NCBI GenBank assembly: GCA_035715725.1
Contig: DASTKT010000144.1
Location: 1-23,993, forward strand
DNA: 23,993 bases
Source: JADGGV01 sp035715725
GTDB lineage: Bacteria; Gemmatimonadota; Gemmatimonadetes; Longimicrobiales; RSA9
Direction of reading: 5' to 3'
Shown here: positions 14,901-21,884 of the stretch, piece after piece
How the letters are laid out: the number at the start of each line of letters is the position of its first letter
Position numbering within the stretch: position 1 is the first letter of the stretch
Made by a program: the position numbers and the translations under genes
The notes under the pieces: model-generated
Seen by the model: the letters and a program-made list of their open reading frames with translations, nothing else
Databases searched by the model: none
What the model was told of the DNA's origin: nothing

Positions 14901-15253
14901 AGAACGTGATCGACGCGTTCAACCTCACCGGCTCGCCGCTGAACCCGGGCACGCAGTTCCTGGCCGCGAACACGCTGGACGCATCGCGCGTCCCGGGGCA
15001 CGACATCGTGCTCGGCAGCGTGCACCCCGCGAACGCCGCGGAGCTGACGCAGAAGGCGCTGATGGCGCGCCGCGAGCAGCTCTTCGGCAACGGCGACGGC
15101 GTCTTCACCGTGCAGGAGCAGCAGGTCAGCTCCGTCTACTCGTTCCTCGCCACCGGCTGGGCCAGCAGCGGCGCGGCCGCGGTCGGCGAATTCACCGGCT
15201 TCTTCTACGGCCAGCCGCGGCAGCTCCGCCTCGGCGTCGAGTGGCGCTTCTGA
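11969..15253 (+). CDS. TonB-dependent outer-membrane receptor with carboxypeptidase-regulatory-like domain
   Basis: The product has 1094 residues; ATG 11969 has GGGAGGA 5 bases upstream. The signal peptide ends near AYA|QQ (28/29). Residues about 34-112 form a CarboxypepD_reg-like beta-sandwich (GRVVDAASGQPLVGAQVSIV, TDRNGYFFVNNVPAG, VQAQYIGYRPVTV). A TonB-box-like AITVQGE follows at about 117. The plug spans about 125-235 with IRGGRPGEASVYLDGILVRN and VEEVDVLLGGFGAEYGQAQS-GVINLVSR. The rest is a 22-strand barrel with many aromatic-ended strands and the terminal GVEWRF expected of an outer-membrane barrel. This is the SusC-like/CarbReg architecture common in Bacteroidota and Gemmatimonadota, which import large or scarce substrates using the TonB-ExbBD system. 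No SusD gene follows, so a glycan utilisation locus is not supported; the substrate is unknown. It is the first gene of the five-gene plus-strand cluster. Confidence 0.9.
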   Translation: MLDPVRTSAPRAFRALLLLGLLAGPAYAQQTTGKVDGRVVDAASGQPLVGAQVSIVGSTLGNITDRNGYFFVNNVPAGLHSVQAQYIGYRPVTVANQRVLAGQTTTLTFQLPQEAVALEAITVQGESNPLVPRDQTSSKAVTTGDVVDAIPVENVRAVVALQPGVVETEDFRGQVIRGGRPGEASVYLDGILVRNFNEGNQGRTTLQNNAVEEVDVLLGGFGAEYGQAQSGVINLVSRGGSLRPTGALTFETDEVTLGKSYGYNRLEASVSAPLIGEKLGFTLAGTAIGQKDSRPVFSPSEIGELKLVDPTTGRLLASIPAGVNRFFRETGQRDAFVNGADTVSLIHYDEITDRVGDKQPYDNADQYNLNLTFRGSPTKTTRFSVGGTVLRNQQRLWGTFGPLFFSRPQSIPGRRTKSFLYRAGLEQILFQGADRGATLRLNIGYGQDETAQSILGETLADTAAVRDDKMYPLFGNFLGFTFKDFKFPFENRYTLAKYLERYRQMQEDPSLSYLVPFETLINPATGEPFTESEATNLFQNRTSPDNPFGISDISTGYTSFAYRKEKTLSFRGDLDWQANRYNRVGLGAELYRKDIDNLGSSSLFANAQTSMSLWNSSFQNAYTAKPTIGGFYAKDRLDLGEIVIELGARLDMFSSDVSYPTIPGFVLPVRDAQTGQTIEPQFEKQKTQWLLSPRLGVAFPVTDNTQFRLSYGHFTQVPALNFLFGGITQDLNKTNPNAIFGRPIKFGRTIGYEFGITHSFDPMTVLDVSGYAREKQGDVAFRTGAIDIPGRGQTTVRFLTNADFGYTRGLDLRLNRRLSNALGLQLNYSYLTAQSTGSDPAEYLSTIGRQTDPVTGEPVPAPQATFATGFDQRHKISGSGVLTTPKTIAEGNALLNTLLKDINATLAFQANSGLPYTKSRTPGATISILGPDPVYTEPVNSSRLPWTYDLSGRLGRQISLRGNNLLFYIDGRNILNTKNVIDAFNLTGSPLNPGTQFLAANTLDASRVPGHDIVLGSVHPANAAELTQKALMARREQLFGNGDGVFTVQEQQVSSVYSFLATGWASSGAAAVGEFTGFFYGQPRQLRLGVEWRF

Positions 15254-15261
15254 GAAACCCC

Positions 15262-15293
15262 GGCGCGGGCGCGCCGCGCGGCGCGCCCGCGCC
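15262..15293 (+). terminator. Perfect 14-bp intercistronic hairpin after the TonB receptor
   Basis: 15262-15275 pairs perfectly with 15280-15293 around GCGC, starting 8 bases after the stop. It is followed by ATTTCC, too short a T-tract for strong termination. With the next gene only 25 bases on, it more likely attenuates or stabilises the transcript. Confidence 0.5.
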
Positions 15294-15318
15294 ATTTCCT
15301 GACGGAGGCACGCCGTCC

Positions 15319-18300
15319 ATGCTTCGATCCCGCATGCTCGCACGAGGGGGTCTCGCGGTCGCGCTCCTGCTCGCGGCCGCGCTCGGCCTCTCGGCGCAGG
15401 GGACGACCCGGGAGAAATACGCGCTCCGCCAGCAGCAGCGGAGCGCGTTCAACCTCTCGGCCGAGTCCGACTTCGCCTACAACGTGAACAACTGGCTCTG
15501 TGGCCTGAACAACCGCGGCGAGATCTGCACGAACACGTTCGGCAGCACGACCGGCGGCGGCGGCTTCTGGCCGGCCGGCACCGGCAACCAGTACGTCTTC
15601 CAGGCGGGGCTCCAGTTCGCGGCCCGCGACCCGCTGAACCCGAACAACTTCAACGCGGCGTTCTGCTTCAACGTGGGCGCGTCGAACGCGTCGTGCAAAG
15701 CGCTCGGCTCGATCTATCACTCGGACAACGCCGAGGATTTGGCCAACTGGCCGGACGCCTGCTACCTCTACAACCCGCAGACCGGCGAGCGCGTGCAGAC
15801 GCTGTCGCAGCTCGACACCTGCGTGCGCTACTGGGATGGCGACCCGGCCGCGACCGTCTCCGGCGGCCACCCGATGGGCGTGGAGGTGACGCAGCACACG
15901 CTGGCGTTCACGCTCTCGGGGTTCCGCGACATGATCTTCTACGTCCTGAAGCTGAAGAACGTCTCGAACGCGCAGGCGTTCCGGGACGCGAACCGGACGC
16001 TGGCCGTGCCGGCCGGCGGCTGGACGCTGAACGACATGTACGTCGCGTTCGGCGCGGACATGGACGTCTCGGCCGACGAGGCGACGGAGAACTACGGCAC
16101 GTTCGTCCCCTACCTGCGTCCCGGGCAGCCGCTCTTCCTCGCGACCATCTGGCAGTCGGACTTCGTCGCCGGGGACTTCGTCCCCTACCCGCAGTGCGGC
16201 TTCTGCTCGAACCCGGGCTTCGTGGGCACGACGTTCCTGCGCTCGCCCTACAACAACACGGGCGACACGATCCGCACGAACACGGCGGGCGTCACGCGCG
16301 TGGTCCCGCCGATCGCGCAGAAGGACCTCGAGCCGCTGCGGCTCGCCGCCGCCAAGGGCGACACGGTCGCCCAGCGGAAGCTGCTGCAGTACGAGATCGG
16401 GCAGAGCTTCGGCTCGCTCACCACGAACGGCGGCACGTTCCCCGACGCCGCGAACGCCGCGCAGGCGTGGCGCTACTACTCGGGGCGGCTGAACGCGCAG
16501 GAGGCGGCGAACGTCACGACCTCGCCGCCGGGCTTCGGCTTCGTCGACCAGCCCACCCACGCGGACACGCGCTACTTCCACGCGACGGGGCCGTTCACGC
16601 TCGCGCCGGGAGATTCGACGGAGGTCATCGTCGGGCTCGTGGCGGGCGCGCCGGTCCTCGGCATCACCGGCTTCAGCCCGGCGCAGGGGAACGACATCGT
16701 GCACGGCCTCCCCGGGGACACCGCGCGCCCGATCGAGAAGATCATGGGCCGCGGACGCGAGGGCACGGCGTACCCGTCGCTGTTCAAGGCGGCGGTCGAC
16801 GCCCGCACGCTGTTCGCGACGAACTTCCTCCTGCCGAGCCCGCCGCCCGCGCCCACCGTGACGGTGATCCCGGGCAACCACGAGACGAAGGTGGTGTGGA
16901 GCGACGAGGCGGTGGGCACGAAGGACCCGTACTTCCCGATCGCGCAGCAGCGCGGGATCTCCGGGTTCCGCGAGTCGGACTTCGAGGGCTACCGCGTCTA
17001 CCGCAAGGTGCGGCCGAACGGCGACTGGGAGCGGATCGCGCAGTACGACCTGAAGGACGGCCTGACCGAGGTCGTCACGCCGGTCGACACGGTGGTCAAC
17101 CAGGAGGGCCAGGTCGTCGTGGTGAAGGCGGACACCGCCCGGGCCGGCGGCGACACGGGGCTCCGCTTCAGCCTGATCGACCGCGGCGGCTCGTTCCCGG
17201 ACCCGTCCACCGGCCCGGGGCTGATCAACGGCGTGACGTACTACTACGCCGTGACCGCCTACGACATCAACACGCCGTTCGCGCCGGGCGGCAGCTCGCT
17301 CGAGTCCGGGCAGCGGCTGAGCGCCGCGGCGCAGGCCGTGGGCGGCGCCGGGGGCACGCCGCGCGCCGACGCGCCCAACCTGACGGCCGGCTCGTTCGCC
17401 ACGACCGTCACCGGCTCGGACAACACGGTGCTGAACACGACGGCGGCCGATCCGACGATCGACGCCGAGACCGGGAAGTTCTCGGCGGCGATGCCGCCGA
17501 CGAACGGCTTCTCCGTCGCCGTCGAGCCGTTCATCCCCGAGATCGTGACCGCCGGCGGCACCGCCACGCTCACGATCGACAGCATCGTGCCCGGCAACCC
17601 GCTCGTCGGCCAGAACCCGGTCTACTACCTGACGGCGCAGACCCCGGCCGGCACGCAGCACAAGACGATCGAGGTGCCGGTCGGCTTCACGGACGAGGCC
17701 GCGGCGCCGACCGCGCTCGGCTTCGACCTGGTGAAGGCCGACCAGACGTTCGCCAGCCGCTTCGGCGTGAGCGCCGCGCCCGTCAAGCTGAGCGTCGAGG
17801 CCTCGCTGGCCTCGCCCGGCAACTACTTCCTGGCGGGGAAGGGGCGCGGCTGGATCAACGGCGCCGCGGCCAACGGCGTCAACCTGTCCATCTTCAACGG
17901 GCCGCGCTGGTTCGTCTCCGGCCAGGGCGAGCCGGCGGACCCGAACGGCGGGACGAAGGCCGTCGCCTGCGCGAACGGCGACTGCACGGGGATCCCGGGC
18001 GGGCTGCTGGCGGGCGACATCCCGGGCTACCGGATCTACCCGGTGATCGGCTACCTGACGGTGCCGAGCGGCGCGCGCGACATGGAGGCCGTCTGGTCGA
18101 CCGTGACGCGCGCGGCCGACATCGAGGTCACCTGGGGCGCGAACGGCAAGCCGACCAGCGTGATCGACCTCACGCACCACGTCGCCGTCCCCTTCAGCAC
18201 GGACTTCCGCTCGAGCTGGGGCTTCCTCACGCCCGCGTCGTTCGCGGGCGTCAATGCGGCCAATACGCCCGACCGCGACAACGCGGTGATCACGTCGAGC

Positions 18301-19053
18301 GACTGGACGTGCGTGGCGCCGCAGAACCAGTTCGCGATCGAGGAGAACGTCGAGTTCGCCGAGTACTGCACGGACCCGGCCGGGGCCAAGCTGCAGGACG
18401 CGGCGGTGATCACGCCGATCGACTCGACGTGGGCTGGCGGGAGCGCGACGGGCCGCGGCCGCGGCGCGGCGGCGGGGCGCAAGCCGGGCTTCGCGATGTT
18501 CATCAACGGGCGCGGCTACTTCTTCTTCGGCACCCAGCTCCCGGCGGCGGGCGCGAAGTGGACGCTGCGCACGTACTCGGGCGCGATCAACGCGGCCGCG
18601 AATGATGCCAACACGGACGTGGCGGGCTACGTCTACGGCGCGGACGTGCGGCCGCCGGCGGTGCCGGGGCTGAAGGTCACGGTGGCGCTGACGCCTTCGG
18701 GAATCGACGAGACGAAGCGCGACGTCGCGAACGTGCACACGGTGCCGGATCCGTTCGTCGTGTCGAACGCGTTCCAGACGAACACGGCGAGCCGGCACAT
18801 CCAGTTCGTGAACCTGCCGGACAAGGCGACGATCCGGATCTACAGCCTCTCGGGCGTGCTCGTGACGGCGCTGCAGCACGACGATCCGACGGGGGGCGGC
18901 ACGGAGAACTGGGACCTGCGGAACCGTAACAGCCAGTTCGTGGCGAGCGGCGTGTACTTCTACTACGTGAACACGCCGGACGGGAAGAGCAAGGTCGGGA
19001 AGTTCACGATCATCCAGGCTCCGAGCCAGACCTCGGTACCCACGACGAACTGA
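15319..19053 (+). CDS. Large secreted protein with FN3-like module and C-terminal FlgD-Ig / type-IX-sorting-like domain
   Basis: The product has 1244 residues; ATG 15319 has GGAGG 10 bases upstream, and ATG 15334 is an alternative. The signal peptide is MLRSRMLARGGLAVALLLAA and on to LSAQG. The N-terminal 500 residues match no family I can name; they are rich in Asn, Gly, Phe and Tyr with about ten Cys in the first 300, as in extracellular proteins. About 510-667 is FN3-like: PAPTVTVIPG, VVWSDEA, DFEGYRVYRKV, then GVTYYYAVTAYD. Further beta-rich segments of unknown type follow, and an Arg/Gly patch lies near 1045. The last 100 residues (about 1139-1240) contain VPDPFVV, ATIRIYSLSGVLVTAL, NWDLRNRNSQFVASGVYFYY and GKFTII: the FlgD-Ig fold used as type A sorting domain in type IX secretion, though FlgD-Ig domains also occur without T9SS. 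The neighbouring PorV-like gene makes export to the cell surface plausible. Function beyond a surface or secreted role is not known. Confidence 0.75.
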   Translation: MLRSRMLARGGLAVALLLAAALGLSAQGTTREKYALRQQQRSAFNLSAESDFAYNVNNWLCGLNNRGEICTNTFGSTTGGGGFWPAGTGNQYVFQAGLQFAARDPLNPNNFNAAFCFNVGASNASCKALGSIYHSDNAEDLANWPDACYLYNPQTGERVQTLSQLDTCVRYWDGDPAATVSGGHPMGVEVTQHTLAFTLSGFRDMIFYVLKLKNVSNAQAFRDANRTLAVPAGGWTLNDMYVAFGADMDVSADEATENYGTFVPYLRPGQPLFLATIWQSDFVAGDFVPYPQCGFCSNPGFVGTTFLRSPYNNTGDTIRTNTAGVTRVVPPIAQKDLEPLRLAAAKGDTVAQRKLLQYEIGQSFGSLTTNGGTFPDAANAAQAWRYYSGRLNAQEAANVTTSPPGFGFVDQPTHADTRYFHATGPFTLAPGDSTEVIVGLVAGAPVLGITGFSPAQGNDIVHGLPGDTARPIEKIMGRGREGTAYPSLFKAAVDARTLFATNFLLPSPPPAPTVTVIPGNHETKVVWSDEAVGTKDPYFPIAQQRGISGFRESDFEGYRVYRKVRPNGDWERIAQYDLKDGLTEVVTPVDTVVNQEGQVVVVKADTARAGGDTGLRFSLIDRGGSFPDPSTGPGLINGVTYYYAVTAYDINTPFAPGGSSLESGQRLSAAAQAVGGAGGTPRADAPNLTAGSFATTVTGSDNTVLNTTAADPTIDAETGKFSAAMPPTNGFSVAVEPFIPEIVTAGGTATLTIDSIVPGNPLVGQNPVYYLTAQTPAGTQHKTIEVPVGFTDEAAAPTALGFDLVKADQTFASRFGVSAAPVKLSVEASLASPGNYFLAGKGRGWINGAAANGVNLSIFNGPRWFVSGQGEPADPNGGTKAVACANGDCTGIPGGLLAGDIPGYRIYPVIGYLTVPSGARDMEAVWSTVTRAADIEVTWGANGKPTSVIDLTHHVAVPFSTDFRSSWGFLTPASFAGVNAANTPDRDNAVITSSDWTCVAPQNQFAIEENVEFAEYCTDPAGAKLQDAAVITPIDSTWAGGSATGRGRGAAAGRKPGFAMFINGRGYFFFGTQLPAAGAKWTLRTYSGAINAAANDANTDVAGYVYGADVRPPAVPGLKVTVALTPSGIDETKRDVANVHTVPDPFVVSNAFQTNTASRHIQFVNLPDKATIRIYSLSGVLVTALQHDDPTGGGTENWDLRNRNSQFVASGVYFYYVNTPDGKSKVGKFTIIQAPSQTSVPTTN

Positions 19054-19067
19054 CCTCGAGTCGCCTC

Positions 19068-19110
19068 CGCTCCGCCGGTCCGCCGCCTGGTGCGGCGGGC
19101 CGGAGGGGCG
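19068..19110 (+). terminator. Intercistronic hairpin before the PorV-like gene
   Basis: A 12-bp stem (19075-19086 with 19092-19103, one G-T pair, loop CTGGT) continues after one mismatch for about six more pairs out to 19068/19110. It starts 14 bases after the stop, has no T-tract, and leaves about 20 bases to the next start. It is probably a transcript-stabilising or attenuating stem. Confidence 0.45.
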
Positions 19111-19132
19111 GGCGAGACAACGGAGAAGCGAG

Positions 19133-20254
19133 ATGAGACCAATGAGGATGCGACTCTCCGCGCTCGCGGTGGCCGCGCTCGGCCTGTTGGCGGCGAGCGG
19201 TCAGGCGTGGGCGCAGGGGAGTGCGGAAGAGAACAGGAACAACATCGGCTATGGCACGAAGGCCGGTGAGTTCCTGCTGCTCCCGGTGGGTGCGCGGGCG
19301 ACCGCGCTCGGCAGCGCGTACTCCGCGCTGGCCGACGATCCCAGTGCGCTGTACTGGAACCCGGCGGGCGCGGCGCTCGTGAAGCAGGCGTCGGCGAGCG
19401 TCTCCCGGATGCAGTACATCGCGGACACGAACTACACGTGGGGCGGGCTCGTCGTGCCGCTCGGGCTGGGCACCTGGGTGGTGGGGGCGCAGTTCAGCGG
19501 CTTCTCCTTCGGCGACCAGGAGGTCTACACGGAAGAGCAGCCGGAGGGGACGGGCTCCTTCTACACGAACAGCATGTTCATGGCGGGCGGCACGCTGGCG
19601 ATGAACGTGACGGACCGCTTCAGCTTCGGCGGCACGGCGAAGTTCATCCAGGAGAGCCTGTACAAGACGAGCGGGAGCACCGTCGCGTTCGACATCGGCT
19701 CGAACTACCACACGACGGTGGGCGGGAAGCCGTTCCGCGCGGCGTTCAGCATCCTGAACCTGGGCGGCAACATCAAGGTGGACGGCTCGGCGCTGGTGCG
19801 GTCGATCGACAACTCGAACCCGGACGAGCCGCCGCGGCAGGACCAGGCGCACCTCACGGCCGAGAGCTTCGCGCTGCCGGTCATGTTCAAGGTGGGGCTG
19901 GGGTGGGAGGCGCTGAGCAGCGCGACGAACAGCCTGTGGCTGAACGGCGAGTTCTGGCAGCCGCAGCAGAACAGCACGTCGACGGCGGTGGGGGCGGAGT
20001 ACAGCCTGCACCCGTCGGGGGCGACCGGGGTCAGCCTGGCGCTGCGTGGTGGGTACGCCTACGAGCCGGACCGTGCGCTGACAGGCGCGGGCGGCGTGGA
20101 CCTGGGCGACAAGAGCAGCGATGGCCTGACGTTCGGGGGCGGAGTCGGGTACCGGCCGGGCGAGAAGGGCTTCGGCCTGTCGGTGGACTACGCGTACCGG
20201 AACATGGGGTTCCTGGGCAACAGCAACATGTTCACCGTGAACGTCACCTGGTAG
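19133..20254 (+). CDS. PorV/PorQ-family outer-membrane beta-barrel protein
   Basis: The product has 373 residues; ATG 19133 has GGAG 7 bases upstream, and ATG 19142 is possible. The signal peptide ends near AWA|QG. The family signature follows at once: AGEFLLLPVGARATALGSAY, then SALADDPSALYWNPAGAAL (about 43-79), as in PorV/PorQ (UPF0164-like, FadL-related) barrels. The remainder alternates strands with Gly/aromatic residues (GLVVPLGLGTWVVGAQFSGF, FSFGGTAKFIQE, AFSILNLGGNIKV) and ends in FTVNVTW, an outer-membrane C-terminus with terminal aromatic. In Bacteroidota, PorV collects cargo with a C-terminal sorting domain from the type IX translocon and passes it to the attachment complex. Here the adjacent upstream gene encodes a protein with such a domain, so a similar partnership is inferred. 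Relatives occur in FCB genomes with no proven T9SS, so the role stays open. Confidence 0.85.
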   Translation: MRPMRMRLSALAVAALGLLAASGQAWAQGSAEENRNNIGYGTKAGEFLLLPVGARATALGSAYSALADDPSALYWNPAGAALVKQASASVSRMQYIADTNYTWGGLVVPLGLGTWVVGAQFSGFSFGDQEVYTEEQPEGTGSFYTNSMFMAGGTLAMNVTDRFSFGGTAKFIQESLYKTSGSTVAFDIGSNYHTTVGGKPFRAAFSILNLGGNIKVDGSALVRSIDNSNPDEPPRQDQAHLTAESFALPVMFKVGLGWEALSSATNSLWLNGEFWQPQQNSTSTAVGAEYSLHPSGATGVSLALRGGYAYEPDRALTGAGGVDLGDKSSDGLTFGGGVGYRPGEKGFGLSVDYAYRNMGFLGNSNMFTVNVTW

Positions 20255-20280
20255 CCGGACGGGCGGGCTTGCCCGGCCGG
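20255..20280 (+). terminator. Hairpin directly after the PorV-like gene
   Basis: CCGG-A-CGGGC (20255-20264) pairs with GCCCG-G-CCGG (20271-20280) around GGGCTT, beginning one base after the stop codon. It has a single internal mismatch and no T-tract. A new promoter may lie downstream, so some termination here is plausible. Confidence 0.45.
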
Positions 20281-20345
20281 TAGGAGACATCGTGCCCCGG
20301 TGGACAGCGTATGGTCCGCCGGGGCCGTGTCTTTGGCGGGGGTCG

Positions 20346-20375
20346 TGGCACATTCGCAAGTCCCCGCCGTATAAG
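20346..20375 (+). promoter_or_regulatory. Possible promoter for the first GWxTD gene
   Basis: TATAAG (20370-20375) is a good -10 box, with TGGCAC 18 bases upstream as a weak -35. It is placed 43 bases before the start codon in the longest gap of the cluster (164 bases), which suggests that the GWxTD pair can be transcribed separately from the three genes before it. Confidence 0.35.
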
Positions 20376-20418
20376 AGGCGCTGTCCGGTCGGACACCGTC
20401 GCCCTAAGGAGGAGATCG

Positions 20419-21828
20419 ATGCATCTCGTGCTCGCGCTCGCGGTTGCGGCGCAGGCTACCGCGTTCGCCCCGCCGCGGCCCGCGCCCGGCCCGTCGATGG
20501 ACCGAGCGGCGAGGTCCGCTCCGCAGCAGGGGGCGGACACGAGCCAGCTCGTGCTCTACCGCTTCTGGCGGAGCCCGAACCTCACGGCGGTCGTCGGGTT
20601 CGTGCGGATCCCGCTGAGCCGGCTGACGTTCGCGCCGGTGGCGGCGGCGAACACGCAGGCGGCGACGTACGCGGTGCGCCTCAGCTTCAGCGACGAGAAG
20701 GGGAACGTGCTGCACCGGGAGCGGTGGAGCCGGCAGGTCGTGACGCCGAAGGGGACGATTCCGCCGACCGCGGTGGCGGTGGAGAACCTGTCGGTGGACC
20801 TGGTGCCGGGCGCGTACGAGCTGCAGTTGACGGTGGCGGACTCGGCGAGCGGCGACAGCGTGCAGATCGCGCGGCGGCTGACGACGGACGCGACGAAGCC
20901 GCTCGTGGGCGACCTGCTGCTGGCGAGCGAGATCCGCCCGCTGCGGGAGGGGGAGACCGCGGCGCCCGGGCAGCTCCAGCGGGGGAAGGTGCTGATCACG
21001 CCGAACCTGCAGCGCGTGATCCCGAGCAACCAGCCGTCGCTGGCGATGTACACGGAGGTCTACCCGCCGAAGGGGCCCGCCGACAGCATGGCGACGGTCA
21101 CGCTCGTGCTGGAGGGGCAGGACGGCTTCCACCAGGAGCGGCAGGTCGGCCGGCGTCGCTATCCGGAGGGGGGCGGGCTGGAGATGCTGCAGCTCCCGCT
21201 CGGCGGGATCCGCCCCGGACCGTACACGCTGAGCCTGCGCGTCGGCTACCCGGACACGACGTTCAGCGCGCGCCAGACGTTCACCGTCGTGCCGGCGGTG
21301 GAAGCGGCCGCGGTCGGGAGTCTGTTCGAGGGGAAGAGCGACGCGGAGATCGACAGCCTGTTCGCGGTGAGCGCATACGTCGCGACGAAGGACGACGAGC
21401 GCTTCTACAAGTCGCTGAGCGGCGAGGCGAAGCGCCGGTACCTGGAGCGCTTCTGGGCCCGGCTGGATCCGACGCCGAACACGCCGAACGAGCTCTACGA
21501 GCGCTACATGGAGCGCGTCGCCTACGCGAACCGGGAGTTCAGGGAGCGGACGCGGCCGGGGTGGGCGACGGAGCGGGGCCGCATCTACATCCTGCACGGG
21601 CGGCCGGCCGAGCGCTACGAGCGCCCCGTGATCGGGCGCGAGGGCACGTCGCGGCCGTTCGAGATCTGGAAGTTCACGGAAGGACGCGGCGACAAGTACG
21701 TCTTCTACGACATGAGCGGCGCCGGCACGTACCAGCTCGTCTACACGACCGACAAGACGGAGCCCGGGGTCGCGAACTGGCAGCGGTACTTCGACCAGGA
21801 GACGTTGCAGCTGATCCAGTCGTTCTGA
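20419..21828 (+). CDS. GWxTD-domain protein 1
   Basis: The product has 469 residues. The start at ATG 20419 is fixed by an excellent Shine-Dalgarno (AAGGAGGAG); the frame is open for 36 more codons upstream, but those cover the promoter and ribosome site. The N-terminus MHLVLALAVAAQATAFAPP is hydrophobic but lacks the usual Lys/Arg, so export by Sec is likely, not certain. About 35-320 form beta-sandwich-like segments (LVLYRFWRSPNLTAVVGFVR, GNVLHRERWSR, LSVDLVPGAYELQLTVAD, LPLGGIRPGPYTLSLRV). The C-terminal domain (about 325-465) has the GWxTD family landmarks: KRRYLERFWARLDPTPNTP, NELYERYMERV, then PGWATERGRIYILHGRP (GWxTD with Asp replaced by Glu) and FEIWKF...YVFYDMSG. These domains are widespread in FCB bacteria and have no known biochemical function. 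It is the first of two neighbouring family members. Confidence 0.82.
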   Translation: MHLVLALAVAAQATAFAPPRPAPGPSMDRAARSAPQQGADTSQLVLYRFWRSPNLTAVVGFVRIPLSRLTFAPVAAANTQAATYAVRLSFSDEKGNVLHRERWSRQVVTPKGTIPPTAVAVENLSVDLVPGAYELQLTVADSASGDSVQIARRLTTDATKPLVGDLLLASEIRPLREGETAAPGQLQRGKVLITPNLQRVIPSNQPSLAMYTEVYPPKGPADSMATVTLVLEGQDGFHQERQVGRRRYPEGGGLEMLQLPLGGIRPGPYTLSLRVGYPDTTFSARQTFTVVPAVEAAAVGSLFEGKSDAEIDSLFAVSAYVATKDDERFYKSLSGEAKRRYLERFWARLDPTPNTPNELYERYMERVAYANREFRERTRPGWATERGRIYILHGRPAERYERPVIGREGTSRPFEIWKFTEGRGDKYVFYDMSGAGTYQLVYTTDKTEPGVANWQRYFDQETLQLIQSF

Positions 21829-21852
21829 GACCGGGCCCGCGGTCGCCCGGTC
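21829..21852 (+). terminator. Short hairpin between the two GWxTD genes
   Basis: GACCGGGC (21829-21836) pairs perfectly with GCCCGGTC (21845-21852) around an 8-base loop, beginning at the base after the stop codon. The next start is 32 bases further, so it probably modulates rather than ends transcription. Confidence 0.4.
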
Positions 21853-21884
21853 CCGCATCACCTCCGCACCCTCCGAGGGAAGGC

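Noticed and set aside
14032..15318. Upstream extension of the large secreted protein by 429 codons
   Set aside because: It runs out of frame through the end of the receptor gene; a signal peptide and Shine-Dalgarno fix the start at 15319.
11783..15343. A 1186-codon minus-strand frame opposite the TonB receptor
   Set aside because: It is the complement shadow of a clearly recognisable receptor, with low-complexity Arg/Val/Leu composition.
15205..18879. A 1224-codon minus-strand frame opposite the large secreted protein
   Set aside because: Shadow of the plus-strand gene, no signal peptide, no motifs and strongly biased composition.
11969..20254. SusC/SusD polysaccharide utilisation locus
   Set aside because: The receptor has the SusC-like architecture, but the next gene is not SusD-like and no glycosidase is present.
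20346..20360. Sigma-54 promoter (TGGCAC followed by GC)
   Set aside because: The GG and GC elements are 9 rather than 12 bases apart, so the -24/-12 geometry fails.
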